NCBI GenBank assembly: GCA_002197995.1
Contig: NGZR01000004.1
Span: 2,976,001 to 3,040,000 of the forward strand
Length of the DNA stretch: 64,000 nt
Source of the DNA: Gaeumannomyces sp. JS-464
Taxonomy: Eukaryota; Ascomycota; Sordariomycetes; Magnaporthales; Magnaporthaceae
Reading direction: 5' to 3'
The stretch's first letter is position 1; every line of letters begins with the position of its first letter. The translations under genes and the position numbers were made by a program. Shown one piece after another: positions 34,057-45,096 of this stretch. Below the pieces are notes generated by a model. That model was not told the origin of the DNA, searched no databases, and saw only the letters and a list, made by a program, of their open reading frames with translations.

Positions 34057-37000
34057 GGCTCGCACGGGACGACAGTCGCTGTCAGGAATGTGTGTTTTGC
34101 AGCCGAGCGGCCGTCTGGGGCGTCGCTCCCACGGGCTCCTGCGGCGGCGCGACTGGGGATTATCAAAGAGGGTGTGAAGAAGGGTTCTAGGTTTAGAAGG
34201 GAGGAATCCCTTCCAGACGAGGGCGGAAAATAAAAAGATTAACAGGGGAAAATAAAGGTGTCAATGCCAAGGAAACCACTGCGAGAGCCTTGCTGTTGCG
34301 GGGATGATGGTGGTGTAATCCCTTGATAAGCGTGCGTAGCTTGCTCGGCTGTGTGGGGGTGATGGACTTCGTAGTTGGGACTAGTCGCCTTGCCCCTGGC
34401 TTCCTTGGCAGGCCTATGGTTGCGCGGTCGCAAGCTACAGACCGACCCGTGTGTGTTCTGTAGACGAGGGCTGGATCGTCACTAGGATCGCTGCACTTGT
34501 GTACCCAAAGGAGGCAGTTTATATCCGTCGGGGCGCGTGTTCAACGTGGTGCGTGTCCACCGGCAACATCGCCGGAACACAGATCCGATCTGTGCGTGTC
34601 AACGGCGGCGATATCAGCAAGCGGCCAGAACAGGCCAGGCACGGGCCATATGGGATTGGCTCTCCAATAGTTCTCACCTCGGTGCAACCGCGGGGAACCT
34701 GGGTCGACTTGTGTTATATCACAGGGGAGCGAGTTATGCTTGGCAGTCGGTCTTCGAGTGTTGTGTTATTGGGATTCGTTATAAGGGGAAGAGAGGGGAA
34801 GAAGAAAAAGGGGTTAGGAGACGGAGGATCCCGAACCATTGGGGATGGTTAACTTTATTTGCCCGGTTAAGTGTCGGATCCTCCCTTTTTTTTTTTTTTT
34901 TTTCTCTCTCTTCTTTTCCCTTTCCTTGTCTTTATCTCCCTCCTTTTTGTCCTTTATTTGACAACCCCGCGATAACCGGCACTGCCATGCGTGCGTGTCT
35001 AGGGGGAGGAAGTCAAATGTCACCGTATGTCCGTTGTTTCTTTTTTTCCTTTTTGTCTTTTTTATTTGGCGAGCCCGCGACAACTGGAACGGCCATGTGT
35101 GTGTATTCAGGATGAGGAAGACAAGGTGTCACCATCTGTCTGACGTTTCTTTTTCTTGCTTCGCCTCTAAGCCACCGAGGACGGCTAGCTTGTTCGGGCC
35201 CCTCCCTCCTTCGGAAAGAACCAGATAGGCGAATGAGCTGAACGAACGAATAGGCACAGACGCGGCTGCAATAGCTCGAAGGCAAAACAACCGCGAATGT
35301 GACGTGCCGGCGCGACTTATAATGACAGTGTTATACTGAGTATGAGGGTGTAATGGTGGAGGCGAGATGAGTCTGGCTACCAGGCACTCCAGGGCAGGTT
35401 CCTGCGTCCATCTCGGCGAAGGGGGCGGAGACAGAATGGAGTGCATCGGCCGATATTAGGTCGCCCTGTGCTACGACAGCTCCTTATCAGTGGAGTGCCG
35501 CTCGCTGACCAGTGACCTGCCGTGGTCTGGGTTTACGACATGGCTTTATGTACGTCCAACCGAAATGGCGCAGGTGCAGGGCAGGGGTGTGAGGCGTTGG
35601 CAAGACGCGGCGGGTGGACCGGCAGTTACCGGCGATCTGGACTGCCAGCAAGAAGTAACCAGGGCTCGTTGTTTGCAGGAACGGTATTAGCGCCCAGCAA
35701 TTATTGGAGGGTCGGGCGCTGCTGATCGGGCGGCACACCAGGTCGGGGAGAGGCCGTTTTCTCCGTAAGGCTGGTGCCGCCATCCGACTGGTGGAGATGG
35801 GGATTGTGTATTCGGCATGGTTCCAGGCTCTAGACCACCTCCAACTGAGAGTCTATTGTGAGCGGGATGAATGACTTGAGCGTCCGCTGAACCTTGAACT
35901 CGAGAAACAAAAATCAGGCCGCCCTAGCTGCGGGACCCTGATTTGCACCCATTCAAGTGGAGGGTGGGGCGAGTCCACCCTGTCAGCACAGCACAGGCCA
36001 CAGAGCCCAATGGGATGCAACCCCCAGCACCCGGGTGCCCATTGAATTGAATTGATTTACGCATGCCTGGTCCCATCCAGTGGAGAATCCAGGCACCACC
36101 TGCCTGGCCGGGTGCTGGACGCCAGGCCCAGACTCGACTGGGGAGCGCCTCCTCCGCAATGGACCATGATGCGCGACCAACGTGCGACTCGAAACAAAAC
36201 ACAGAGCCAACGAGGGATGTTCGACATCCACTAATGCGGTCGGTAGCCTCCAAAGGCCCAGCCGACCAACGGCACCCTCCCTGGGCCTGGTCTATCACGC
36301 CTCCTGTATCTCCTATCCCCTTACCGAGGTCGCATTGGGCTCTGCCCAGCGTCTGGGGTTGCTATTAGCCAGAATTCATCCAATTGAGCTCGGAGAGACA
36401 TGCAGGAGGCAGTGCAACATGCCGTGATCCGTAGCAACCAGTCCATAGCTTCTTCTCCGCGGGCGGGCCTTTGGACGGGGCTTCCCATTTGTTCTTATCA
36501 GCAGAACTGTGGATGCCCAAGCCCGGCCTGCGATTCGCCAATTCGAGCCATTGGAACCATCAAATATCAAATGAGGCCTTGGTGTAGGTCGCGCCTGCCT
36601 TGTTGGCTCTTTTGTTCCGAGCAGCTCGGACCAGGTCTCCGCCATCGTGGACAGGTTCTGTCGTCGTCATATGAGATTGTTGGGCTGGCGCATTGCCGTG
36701 CGACCAGATGGGCACACGGGCCACGGGACGGGAAAGAGAGTGCCAGCATGCTCGGTGCACACGTGATACCAGAACTGACGTTAGGTAATCTGTGTGTATC
36801 CAACTCGCCTGTGCCATCCCCGGCCCCGAAGTGAGACCCGACCCGATCCCCTTGGGCCCATTCCCGCTTAAATCCGCAAAACCCAGAGGGCATTTGTAAT
36901 GGAACAGGCAGTCGGGTTGTCTGATCCTTCCGAATGGGGTACATAATTAAGGGGAAATTGGAGAAGATGTTCCGACGACATCGGATTCTGCGAAGAAACA

Positions 37001-37568
37001 AGCTGCAAGAAAACCGCACTGCAAAGCTTTTGTTGATGTCGACACCACAGCCCCCAGCGCCATCCAAGACACCAGAGGAAGGCAGCCGAATCAACGTGTA
37101 GAGGTCGCTTATCAACGAGGCTTCCTGTGCCACAATCCATCCATCCCTGCGCGCGCCAGTCGAGTCGGACTAGACCAGTTGGGCGACAAGTTCGCCCTGG
37201 CCCAAACTTGGCGTTTAGCCTCCTGCAGGCGTCCGCTTGGCGAGCCATCGAATTGTTTGGATCAAGCCCGCCCGCCCGCACAGCCACAGACTACTGCTAT
37301 ACTGCTTTGGGTGGTGGTAGGTTCTCGGTACGTTCCAGCCAATATGCTGATCTTTGCATCAGTCGAGAATAGGTAGCCCGAGAACAAGCTGCGCAGGCAG
37401 CGGGCAGGCAATAAATCGAGCGCATCGGTTTGTCTCATGATGATTGATTCGTGACGACTTATTACCGCACAGAACCCGAAACGTCCGCCCGTGTGGGCAG
37501 CAAAGCAACATGGATAGGCTGGCTGACTTTGGCGGCCACGTGCTGCAGCGCATCAGCACGTCAACGCC
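34057..37568. other. Intergenic region (3.5 kb) without a recognisable gene
   Basis: It holds the divergent promoters of the large protein and the MFS gene. A poly-T run lies at 34886-34904 and a diverged 106-bp direct repeat follows it (listed separately). Open frames of up to 190 codons (for example 34537-35115 and 36567-37133) lack motifs and cross these repeats. Confidence 0.5.
34942..35158 (+). repeat. Diverged tandem direct repeat, two copies of about 106 bp
   Basis: Copy 1 (34942-35047) and copy 2 (35048 to about 35158) align along their length. Shared blocks in order are CCTTTTTGTC, TTTATTTG, CCCGCGA, AAC[CT]GG, GCCATG, GTGTGT-like, GAGGAAG, TGTCACC, and GTTTCTTTTT. They differ at many positions, so the duplication is old. 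No terminal inverted repeats or target-site duplication are evident. Confidence 0.75.
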
Positions 37569-39430
37569 ATGGCAATGACGCCTCTAAGCAGTGCGCACAG
37601 CGCGGAGGAGGACGCGGCTCTCAAGCGCCAAAGGTCAATAGACCAAGCCGTCGACGAGGGCCATGATGCCGACATACCCTCCGACATCGGATACGTCCTG
37701 GCCGAGACGGCCACGCACATGCGTCACGGCTCCAACGCGACCCCGTCTGTTGAGAAACCCAGCCACAGCGCCGCCTCGGCCACGGACGCCCCGGGGCGCG
37801 ATATCGAAAAAGCCGCCGGCGACAACTCGGGCACCCCCGATGACGGCGCAACTGCTTCGGAGGAGGACGACGACGCCAAGCATCGTCTGGTGGGACGGCG
37901 ATAATGATCTGCAGAACCCTTACAACTGGCCTACCTGGAGAAAGGTGCTTAACTGCGGGCTAGTTAGCTGTCTCACCTTCCTCACCCCACTAGCGTCATC
38001 AATCTTCGCGCCTGGCGTCCCACAGTTGATGCGCGAGTTCAAAAGCACTAACACAGAGCTCGCGGCGTTTGTTGTGTCCGTCTACGTATTGGGCTTTGCA
38101 TTCGGGCCTCTGCTGCTCGCGCCCCTCAGCGAGATATATGGCCGCACCATTCTATACCATGTCTGCAATGTGGGCTTTATTGCCTTCGTTGTCGGATGTG
38201 CCCTGGCCCCGTCGCTTGAGGCTCTGATCGTTTTCCGGTTCTTCTCGGGCATTTTCGGCTCGTGCCCCATCACCAACGGTGGTGGCACCATCGCCGACAT
38301 GGTCCCACAAGAGAGGCGAGCCGCAGCCATGTCCATCTTCACCATTGGGCCCCTGCTCGGCCCCATTATCGGGCCTGTGGTCGGGGGTTTCTTGGCCGAC
38401 GCGGAGGGGTGGCGCTGGAACTTTTGGCTGCTAGCTATTCTCGGCGGCTTCATCGCCATATGCATGATCATCGTGCTCAGGGAGTCGTATGCGCCGGTGC
38501 TTCTGCAGCGCAAGACCCAGAAGCTGCGCGCCGAGACCGGAAACCCCAACCTTCGAAGCAAGCTGGACATTGGCCTGAGCCCACGGGATTATTTCAGCCG
38601 AAGCATTGTTCGTCCCCTGAAAATGCTGGCATTCTCGCCCGTCTGCCAGATATTTTCGGTAAGCGCACCTAAAGCCCATCGATCCCCTATAACCGTGCGC
38701 CGCGTACAAGCTAATTCATGTACTAACTTTTAACTCGTCACTTTAAGATTTACATCGCGATCGTATATGGCTATCTGTACCTCATGTTCACGTCCATCAC
38801 CCCAGTGTTTGAGCAGTACTACGGCTTCACCACGTCCAAGTCGGCCTTGTCTTCCTCGGCATGGGCGTCGGCTCCATGCTGGGTCTTCTTTACTACAGCT
38901 TGACATCTGACAGATACAGCAGGAAAATGGCCGCAGTGGACGGCCAGGGGATGAAGCCCGAGTATCGGTTGAAGCTTTTGCCGTTGGGCGCTCTCATTCT
39001 CCCTGCGGGCTTCTTCTTGTACGGATGGACGGCGGAGTACCGTGTGCACTGGATCGTCCCGATTCTTGGCCATGTTCCTTATCGGGATTGCGAACCTGAT
39101 TATCTTCATGTCCATGCAGCTGTAAGCGCTGCATCCCACCTGTTTCAGACGTCTCATTATCTCTGGGACAATGCACTGACTGCCCTTTATAGGTACCTCG
39201 TTGATACATTTTCAATGTATGCGGCGAGCGCCCTGGCCGCCAACACCGTCGTTCGATCCATTGCTGGGGCCGTCCTCCCTTTGGTGGGAATTAGGATGTA
39301 CAACGTTCTCGGCATGGGCTGGGGCAATTCCCTTCTGGGGTTCATCGCTTTGGTCATGGTGCCCGGCGCATTCGCGCTCTTAAGGTATGGTGAATACCTC
39401 AGGACCAGGTTCCAGGTGAAGAACCTGTAA
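37569..39430 (+). CDS. MFS transporter, DHA1-type drug:H+ antiporter
   Basis: A polar N-terminus of about 110 residues leads to WWDGDNDLQNPYNWP, the signature preceding helix 1 in fungal DHA1 (Tpo/Flu1-type) exporters. The first six helices follow, with GPLLLAPLSEIYGR (motif A), RFFSGIFGSCPITNGGGTIAD and the antiporter motif C-like GPLLGPIIGPVVGGFLAD. Introns are 38659-38747 and 39122-39192. The last exon gives YLVDTFSMYAASALAANTVV and LPLVGIRMYNVLGMGWGNSL. The frame changes at about 37873, 38841 (AAGG lost a G) and 39071. The likely role is proton-coupled export of a small molecule at the plasma membrane; substrate unknown. No biosynthetic cluster is adjacent. Confidence 0.88.
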
Positions 39431-40592
39431 GGCGGGAAACAACCTTTTATTTCCCGGCCCATCCCTCTTTCTTTTTCGCCGTCTATCTGCATCGCATTCA
39501 CTGCGTTGCAGCGTGAGGCTGGTCACCTGCCATGGGTGCCGTTTTTGCATAACAGGGCGAAAGACAAAGTTCTACGTTCTGATGGACTCATTTCATGCAT
39601 TCATAAAATACGGGGTTGTCTCTGGCTTATAGACTACTGGTTGGAAAAAATGCATTTCGTAAATGGGGACCAAACTGGGAGCATTCAAAGGGGGTTGTCT
39701 ACTTTTTGTATTATTGTGTCTGTTTCGTACCTACTTTTTTCTAATGCGCTCGTTCCTCTTGCACTTACCGGACAATCAATGCACACATATCTAAGTATCG
39801 AGTTCGTCGAATTTAGGCGTGTTGTATGTTTGCGCTTTTGATGCTATGAGTCTTGGGCAGCTCAGGCACTTGAATGGTACCTACGAGCCTGCCTAGCCTT
39901 TCACGTTGTCCGTCCGTGCAGCCGAAGTGGAGCGTGTGCTGCAGCCCACACAGCACACCGCGGCGGAATTGTCGTGTGGAGGGGATGGCAGAGGCAGCAC
40001 TCAAGTCACCGGACTGGGCCAAACTGGCCAATTCATCGGCAGCAGCTACCACCACCTCCACACGTCGGCCGCGTCGACGAGGATGTCCCCGGCATGGTCA
40101 CATGTGCTGGGTGACTGACGGAGTGGCAGACGACGTGAAGTCTGAGACACCTGATCGCTCTGATTCTAGGTTTGCTAGCAAGAGCGTCGCGCCTGCGACC
40201 GCATAGACTCACACTTACTCTCCATTTGCAGGTGTCTGTGGAGGGTTGACTGTCGTTTTGCCTTGCATCGCCTGGGAATCCGTCGGTCCCCACCCATGCA
40301 CCTGCCGCTCTTGATATTGTTCGAATCCTGCAGGGAAGCGAGCGATGGAACAACGGCCCTCTTACTCCTCGAGTGAGCCAGTCCTCTACCGCGCCCTTTC
40401 TTTCCATTCTTTTATTTCGCTAAGACTGTATTTGATGTCCGTCGAAGAAACTGGCGCGACAATTTCATCCAGCTGTTGCATCGTGCCTCCAACTTCTCAG
40501 ACGTGCTGCAGATCGAGTCGCCGCGACCCCATCAGCTCCCCCGACCGACAGGCCTCCCATTCTTGGTGTTTGGCCAGCTCACACATCCAAGT
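39431..40592. other. Intergenic region / possible 5' exons of ATG28
   Basis: No separate gene is recognised. The stretch 40425-40592 reads in the ATG28 frame with coding-like sequence (NWRDNFIQLLHRASNFSDVL) and may be a 5' exon following an intron whose acceptor is at about 40424. An ATG at 40345 could begin exon 1. Confidence 0.4.
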
Positions 40593-42619
40593 ATGGCCTA
40601 TAAACCCTCCTTCCTCCCGCGTCTAAGCCTGTCCAGAGATGCGCCGCCGCTGCTCCCATTCCATACAAACTCGGGCGCCACGAACCCTCCCCTCAGAGCT
40701 AAGCGGAGCGAATACGACATGAGCGAGCTCTCTCCTCGACCCGATCCCTATTCCTCGTCACCACCTAGCCACGAGCCCTACGCCGACCACCCCTCCGCGC
40801 GATCCGACACCGAACTCTTGGACATGGCGAGCCCATCCACTCCGACGCCAACCAAGAGCGGCCAGCGCGTGCTTTTTGCTGGCCCGCCCGCCCCAATTGC
40901 CACCTCCGCTCTTCTGTACAAGGACGTCGAGGGAGGTAAGCCGGCCTCGGTGGTGAGCCGCCAACGAGATCGCTTCTCTGCGTCGCAAGCCCTGGGAAGT
41001 GTACTGTTCAGCCGCGGGGGCGGGTCGTTGTCCGCGAGGGACCGCAGCCCGCAGTACGAGGCGGACTCGGCCTGGCAAAGCTTTGCCCGCCGCGAGAAGG
41101 CCCTTCAGAGAGACGCCCAGGACCTCCTGGATGTGCAGGCAGCCGGCCTATCGGCCGGTCTGGGACAAGTCCCAAGCGGTAGTCCTAGTGCGACATCCTC
41201 GGACGCCGCGGCCCAGCGACGTCTTCTGCGGCAGCAGCCGCACGTCATCCACCGGCCGCCACAGCCCTCGGCGACACTCCCAGAGACACCAGCAGCATCC
41301 GCTATCACAATCGCGTATAGACCCGCCGATCCGGTCGAACGCGAACGGCGGGGTCATACCGGTGCGGCAGCCGCGTGCGAAGCCGATTGGCCTGCGGGCC
41401 GCCAGGGCGGGACTCGGGCGCACCATGTCGCTGCTGGGGGACCTCAAGGCCGAGGAGGACGCGACTCTCGAGGCGGCCCTCGCGTCCCGTAAGGCCGCCC
41501 TGGTGCGTGCCCGCAAGATGTCGACGCGCCGCAAGGGCCTGGCCGACGAGCTGCGCGCGCTCGAGTCGGACGACGAGGACCCGCTGGCTCAGGAGCTGCG
41601 TGGGCTGCAGGGGGAGCACGAAGACGTCTGTGCGCAGATCGCGGAGCTGGAGGAGCGCCTGGCCCTCCTCCGGACCAGACGCGGACGCCTGGAGGACGAC
41701 CTGGCGACACTAACCAATAGGCGCGATGCGGGCCTGAGCGGCTACCACGGCGCGCTGAAAGAGGTCGACGCGCAGATTGCCGCCCTGCTCCGACGCCCGC
41801 CCGTGCTACCCCTGGACGTGGCTGCGCTTGCTGCAGCGTCCGGCGGTGCGGTCCCTGGCGACGCTTCTCCCGGCGGGCTAGAGTTTCTTCGCCTGCGTCC
41901 CGAGAGGCGGACTATCGGCATGGCCATGGACTGGTGGACAAAGGAGGTGGAGATCCTCGAGCAGCGGAAGTCAGCAGTCGATAGGGAACGGCAGGCCCTC
42001 GGGGGGGCCGAGGTCTGGCGCCAGGCGGTCAAACTGATCTCTGATTTCGAGGCCGATCTACGGAAACAAATGACCGCCGAGGAGAAGAAGGTGGATGATG
42101 GCGCCGAGTCCGACACAGATGACCCTCTAAGTTTACAGATGAAGAAAATGCGGGCTGTCATTGCTGGCTGGACGATCTCCTACAGACTGTCGAGCGTAAA
42201 AATTGGAACCTGCTCATCTGTGCCATAGGTGCTGAGCTCGAGGCGTTCGGGAAGCCCATATGATGCTGCGGGAGGCTTTGACGGCCTCTGGGGTTGACAC
42301 CGACGAGGACACGCCCCGCCTCGCCCGCTCCGCTGTGGATGCGGAGCCAACCGCGAACCGGCAGAAGCGAGACACACAACTAGAAGAAGGAGAAGAAAGC
42401 AAGGGCTATGGCGCCCTGGTCGATCTCCAGGACAGTCACAGGCTTGACCAAGCCAACAATACCGGAACCGGCGATCAAGAAGTCGCAGCAACTGAACACG
42501 CGGCTATACGTGGCGGGCAAGCGCAGCGACCCGCGGACGGGGACTCGATCCCCAGTCTTGACAGGGACGACAGCGAGAACGAGATCCCGCCCGAGTTTCT
42601 GATGGAACACGCAACATAA
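40593..42619 (+). CDS. ATG28: Autophagy-related protein Atg28
   Basis: The protein has a Ser/Pro-rich N-terminus, then FARREKALQRDAQDLLDVQA and AAGLSAGLG. A Leu/Glu/Arg coiled-coil follows (DPLAQELRGLQGEHEDVCAQ, IAELEERLALLRTRRGRLED). Next comes the most diagnostic block SPGGLEFLRLRPERRTIGMA, with DWWTKEVEILEQRK, a helix ending DFEADLRKQM, and a Glu-rich tail ending PPEFLMEHAT. This order matches the filamentous-fungal Atg28 family, coiled-coil proteins linked to pexophagy and other autophagy in yeasts. Frame changes occur at about 41345, 42171 and 42250. The start is not certain: 40593 is the first in-frame ATG of the long frame, but coding-like sequence continues upstream. Its downstream neighbour on the other strand is Atg44/mitofissin. 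Confidence 0.78.
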
Positions 42620-43312
42620 GGCCAATGATGGATTGCAATGACACAGGACGTTACTGGAATACTGGAGTTGACCACTTGAGAACAGTAGAAAGTCTCTGTT
42701 TGTTGGATGATGAGAGAAACGACATGAGATACGAAATACTTACTTTCGACACGGGTAATTATCAACACTGGAGATGTGTGTGGGCGTTTGAGGCGCATGG
42801 AGACAATTGCAAATTCCCTCTTTGTTACTCTGGTGCCCTCTGCACTCTGCATGTCACGGGACCCGAACCATAGGCGGCCGTTTCGTGGTTGTGATGTATG
42901 AAATGGGTTGTGAAGATCGGGGTTTCCGGGCATGGTATGTGGGCCAGTCACCGACCACACAGGAGCTTCCTCCTCGCAGCCGGATCCGCCCTCGCGCACG
43001 AGTTATGGAAGCTGGTACTATAACCTCGGCTACCGCCTGGGGGCCCCGGCGTATTCAGAGGAAGGGTTTAAAAACGTTGAGTAGGGGCAGCAGTTTCTTG
43101 ATGCGCAACCTATCTAGTTGGAAACCAGGTAAGTGGTATGAAAAAGTCTGGGCCCCAGCGAAAAGAGGACACCACAAAACGCCGACCCATCAAATAAACG
43201 GACAGAATCTCGCGAGACGTAAAACCAAACGACGTCGATGCATGGACACTTTGTTCTCATTATTGCCTCTCCCGTCTCACCCTCCTTCCTCGTACGAGGT
43301 GGTAGAGAGGGC
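42620..43312. other. Convergent 3' spacer ATG28/ATG44
   Basis: It contains the 3' ends of the two autophagy-related genes. Small open frames on both strands have no recognisable features. Confidence 0.5.
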
Positions 43313-43973
43313 TTAGCGAGTCCTCTCAAACCACCCGCTCGATCCCGCCACGGCGACGGACTGGTCCAGGAGCCATTCGCCGACACCAAGGTATTTCCCG
43401 AGCCAGCCGTTCAGGTCCTTGTTCTCGCCAGCGATGCGGTCCGTTTTGAGCCTGCACAGGGTCGGGGTGAGGGTTAGCATTCGTTTCCGGCCTCATTTTT
43501 TTTTTTTTTTTTTCCCCCCCCGGCCGGCCAAGAGGGCTCCGGCGCAGCCAAGAGCAAAAGCGACTTTGCGTGGCGGGGACCGCGGCGCACGGCACGGATA
43601 ATGATGGATTTGTCGGACTCACGTCAGGCCTGTCGAGCGCTTCATGCCAGCCAGGAACGCCGAGACTAAAACAAGGGAGAGCGGTGAGTCAGTCGTTTGG
43701 TTCTCCGCATGCGCCGAGGGGAAAAGGTATCATGGCAACGCTGCTCGCGCTGCGCAGAATTGGAGGGAGAAGTCGCGAACTTACAGAGAACAGCGTCAAA
43801 CGCGTAGTGCGTCAGTCTTCCGACCTTTGACCACAGGCCGAATGTCAGTAAAGTGAGGAGCTGTGCCTGCTTTTTAGACAGCGTCCACAGAAAGAGACCC
43901 GAATGGCGCCGCCGGGAGGAGCGGCAGCCCCGGGTTCCGTCAGGCACGAGCAAGGAGAGATACCTACCACCAT
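43313..43973 (-). CDS. ATG44: Mitofissin Atg44 (DUF1748 family)
   Basis: Four tiny exons (43973-43968, 43824-43785, 43665-43623 and 43451-43313) join with correct phases to 75 residues; introns are 143, 119 and 171 bp. The first exon is only ATG GTG. The product starts MV, then VGRLTHYAFDAVLFSAFLAG and MKRSTGLTLKTDRI, and ends with LNGWLGKYLGVGEWLLDQSV and a short polar tail. This matches the DUF1748 family, now called mitofissin. Fission-yeast Atg44, of nearly the same length (73 aa), sits in the mitochondrial intermembrane space, binds lipid and drives mitochondrial fission needed for mitophagy. The amphipathic N-terminal helix is visible. No frame break is needed. The longer minus-strand frames here are introns read through. 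Intron 3 holds a poly-A/poly-G run (minus strand). Confidence 0.88.
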
Positions 43974-45096
43974 CTTGACTGATTTCAGGGGCTGTTTTTG
44001 CGTTGGGCGGTGTCGGCGCTGCTCAGTGAGACCACGATAAGGGTCTGTTTTTGGTCGGCGACGGCGGCGGTCGATCGGTCGTTTTTGGCGCGACGACGAG
44101 GTGGGTTTATTTCAGCGGGTGAAGCGGTGTTGATCGGGGAGAGCTTGTGTGAGGCCAACGTCGGCGGCGAAGCGTTAAGGTTGGCGAGAGTCGAAGTCTG
44201 GGCCGCGATGTCCCCCTGCGTCTGCCTGTGCCGGTAAGTGGCACGAGCTTCCGAATCCCAGCAGCCCAGCCTTTCCGCCTTTCAGGACCCTGGGGAGGCC
44301 GTGCTGGAACACGCCACGCCACGCACGGCACAGCACATGGCCAGCTCACGAACGCCACGTCTTTTTTCCAGCCACGTCAGCTGATTGTGGTCACGTGATA
44401 ACCACAAGCTGAGCGCAATGGAAAGCCAGAAACCCGCCAGAACAAAAATGGATAGGCCTCTCCGCCATCCATTTAGGTACCCGGCCCGCGACATGCGCCG
44501 TCGGATGCTCGCAGGCCTGGTCCTAGCACTGACGAGGTCACCTCTTCAATCGTCAGGTTTCTCAAGCAGCCCGACATCTGCGCCCGACATCTGCATCCGA
44601 ACATGGGGGGATGTGCTAGGCACTCCTCGTCCAGTCGTCGCAAGATAAGTGGTCCACGGTGCTTATCCTGACCACCCAAGTGGCTGGACGGGCGACCCCC
44701 ACCATGGATGGCCGACAGGGCTGCCCACCTACCCTGGGGAAGGAGGGGTCAACAGCTTGCGGATCGAGAGTCGTTGCCACGACTCCAACGGGGGCCGCTG
44801 AGGCAAGTGCCGCAGGGACCACAGGCAAGCTCTGCTTGCTTGTTGAGGCACTTTTGGCACGTCCATTCTCCACGCCAAAAAAAAACCCCGCTGTTTTTGC
44901 CCAAGCTGCCGCATCCCAGACGGCACAGCTCCTTCTCCATTCCCCCAACAGGATCTTGAAACTTCTTATTCAAGACCCGTCTTTCCCTGGGTTCTTCTGC
45001 TCCTGATCACATCGCATTGAGGAATCCGTCCAGCAAACACACCAGCAAGATACCCAAACACCCCAAAGAATCACCACGCAATAGTCAGAGCTCACA
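43974..45096. other. Divergent promoter region ATG44/pyruvate kinase
   Basis: No gene is recognised. The last 140 bases before the pyruvate kinase ATG are pyrimidine-rich, then A/C-rich, as in leaders of strongly expressed fungal glycolytic genes. Confidence 0.5.

Noticed and set aside
36567..37133. 188-codon minus-strand frame in the 34-37.5 kb gap
   Set aside because: Composition and codon use do not look like the neighbouring genes, and no family is recognisable.
40310..40335. tRNA-like T-arm (TGTTCGAATCC)
   Set aside because: The T-loop sequence fits, but the flanking bases do not pair into a T-stem and no acceptor, D or anticodon arms can be built upstream.
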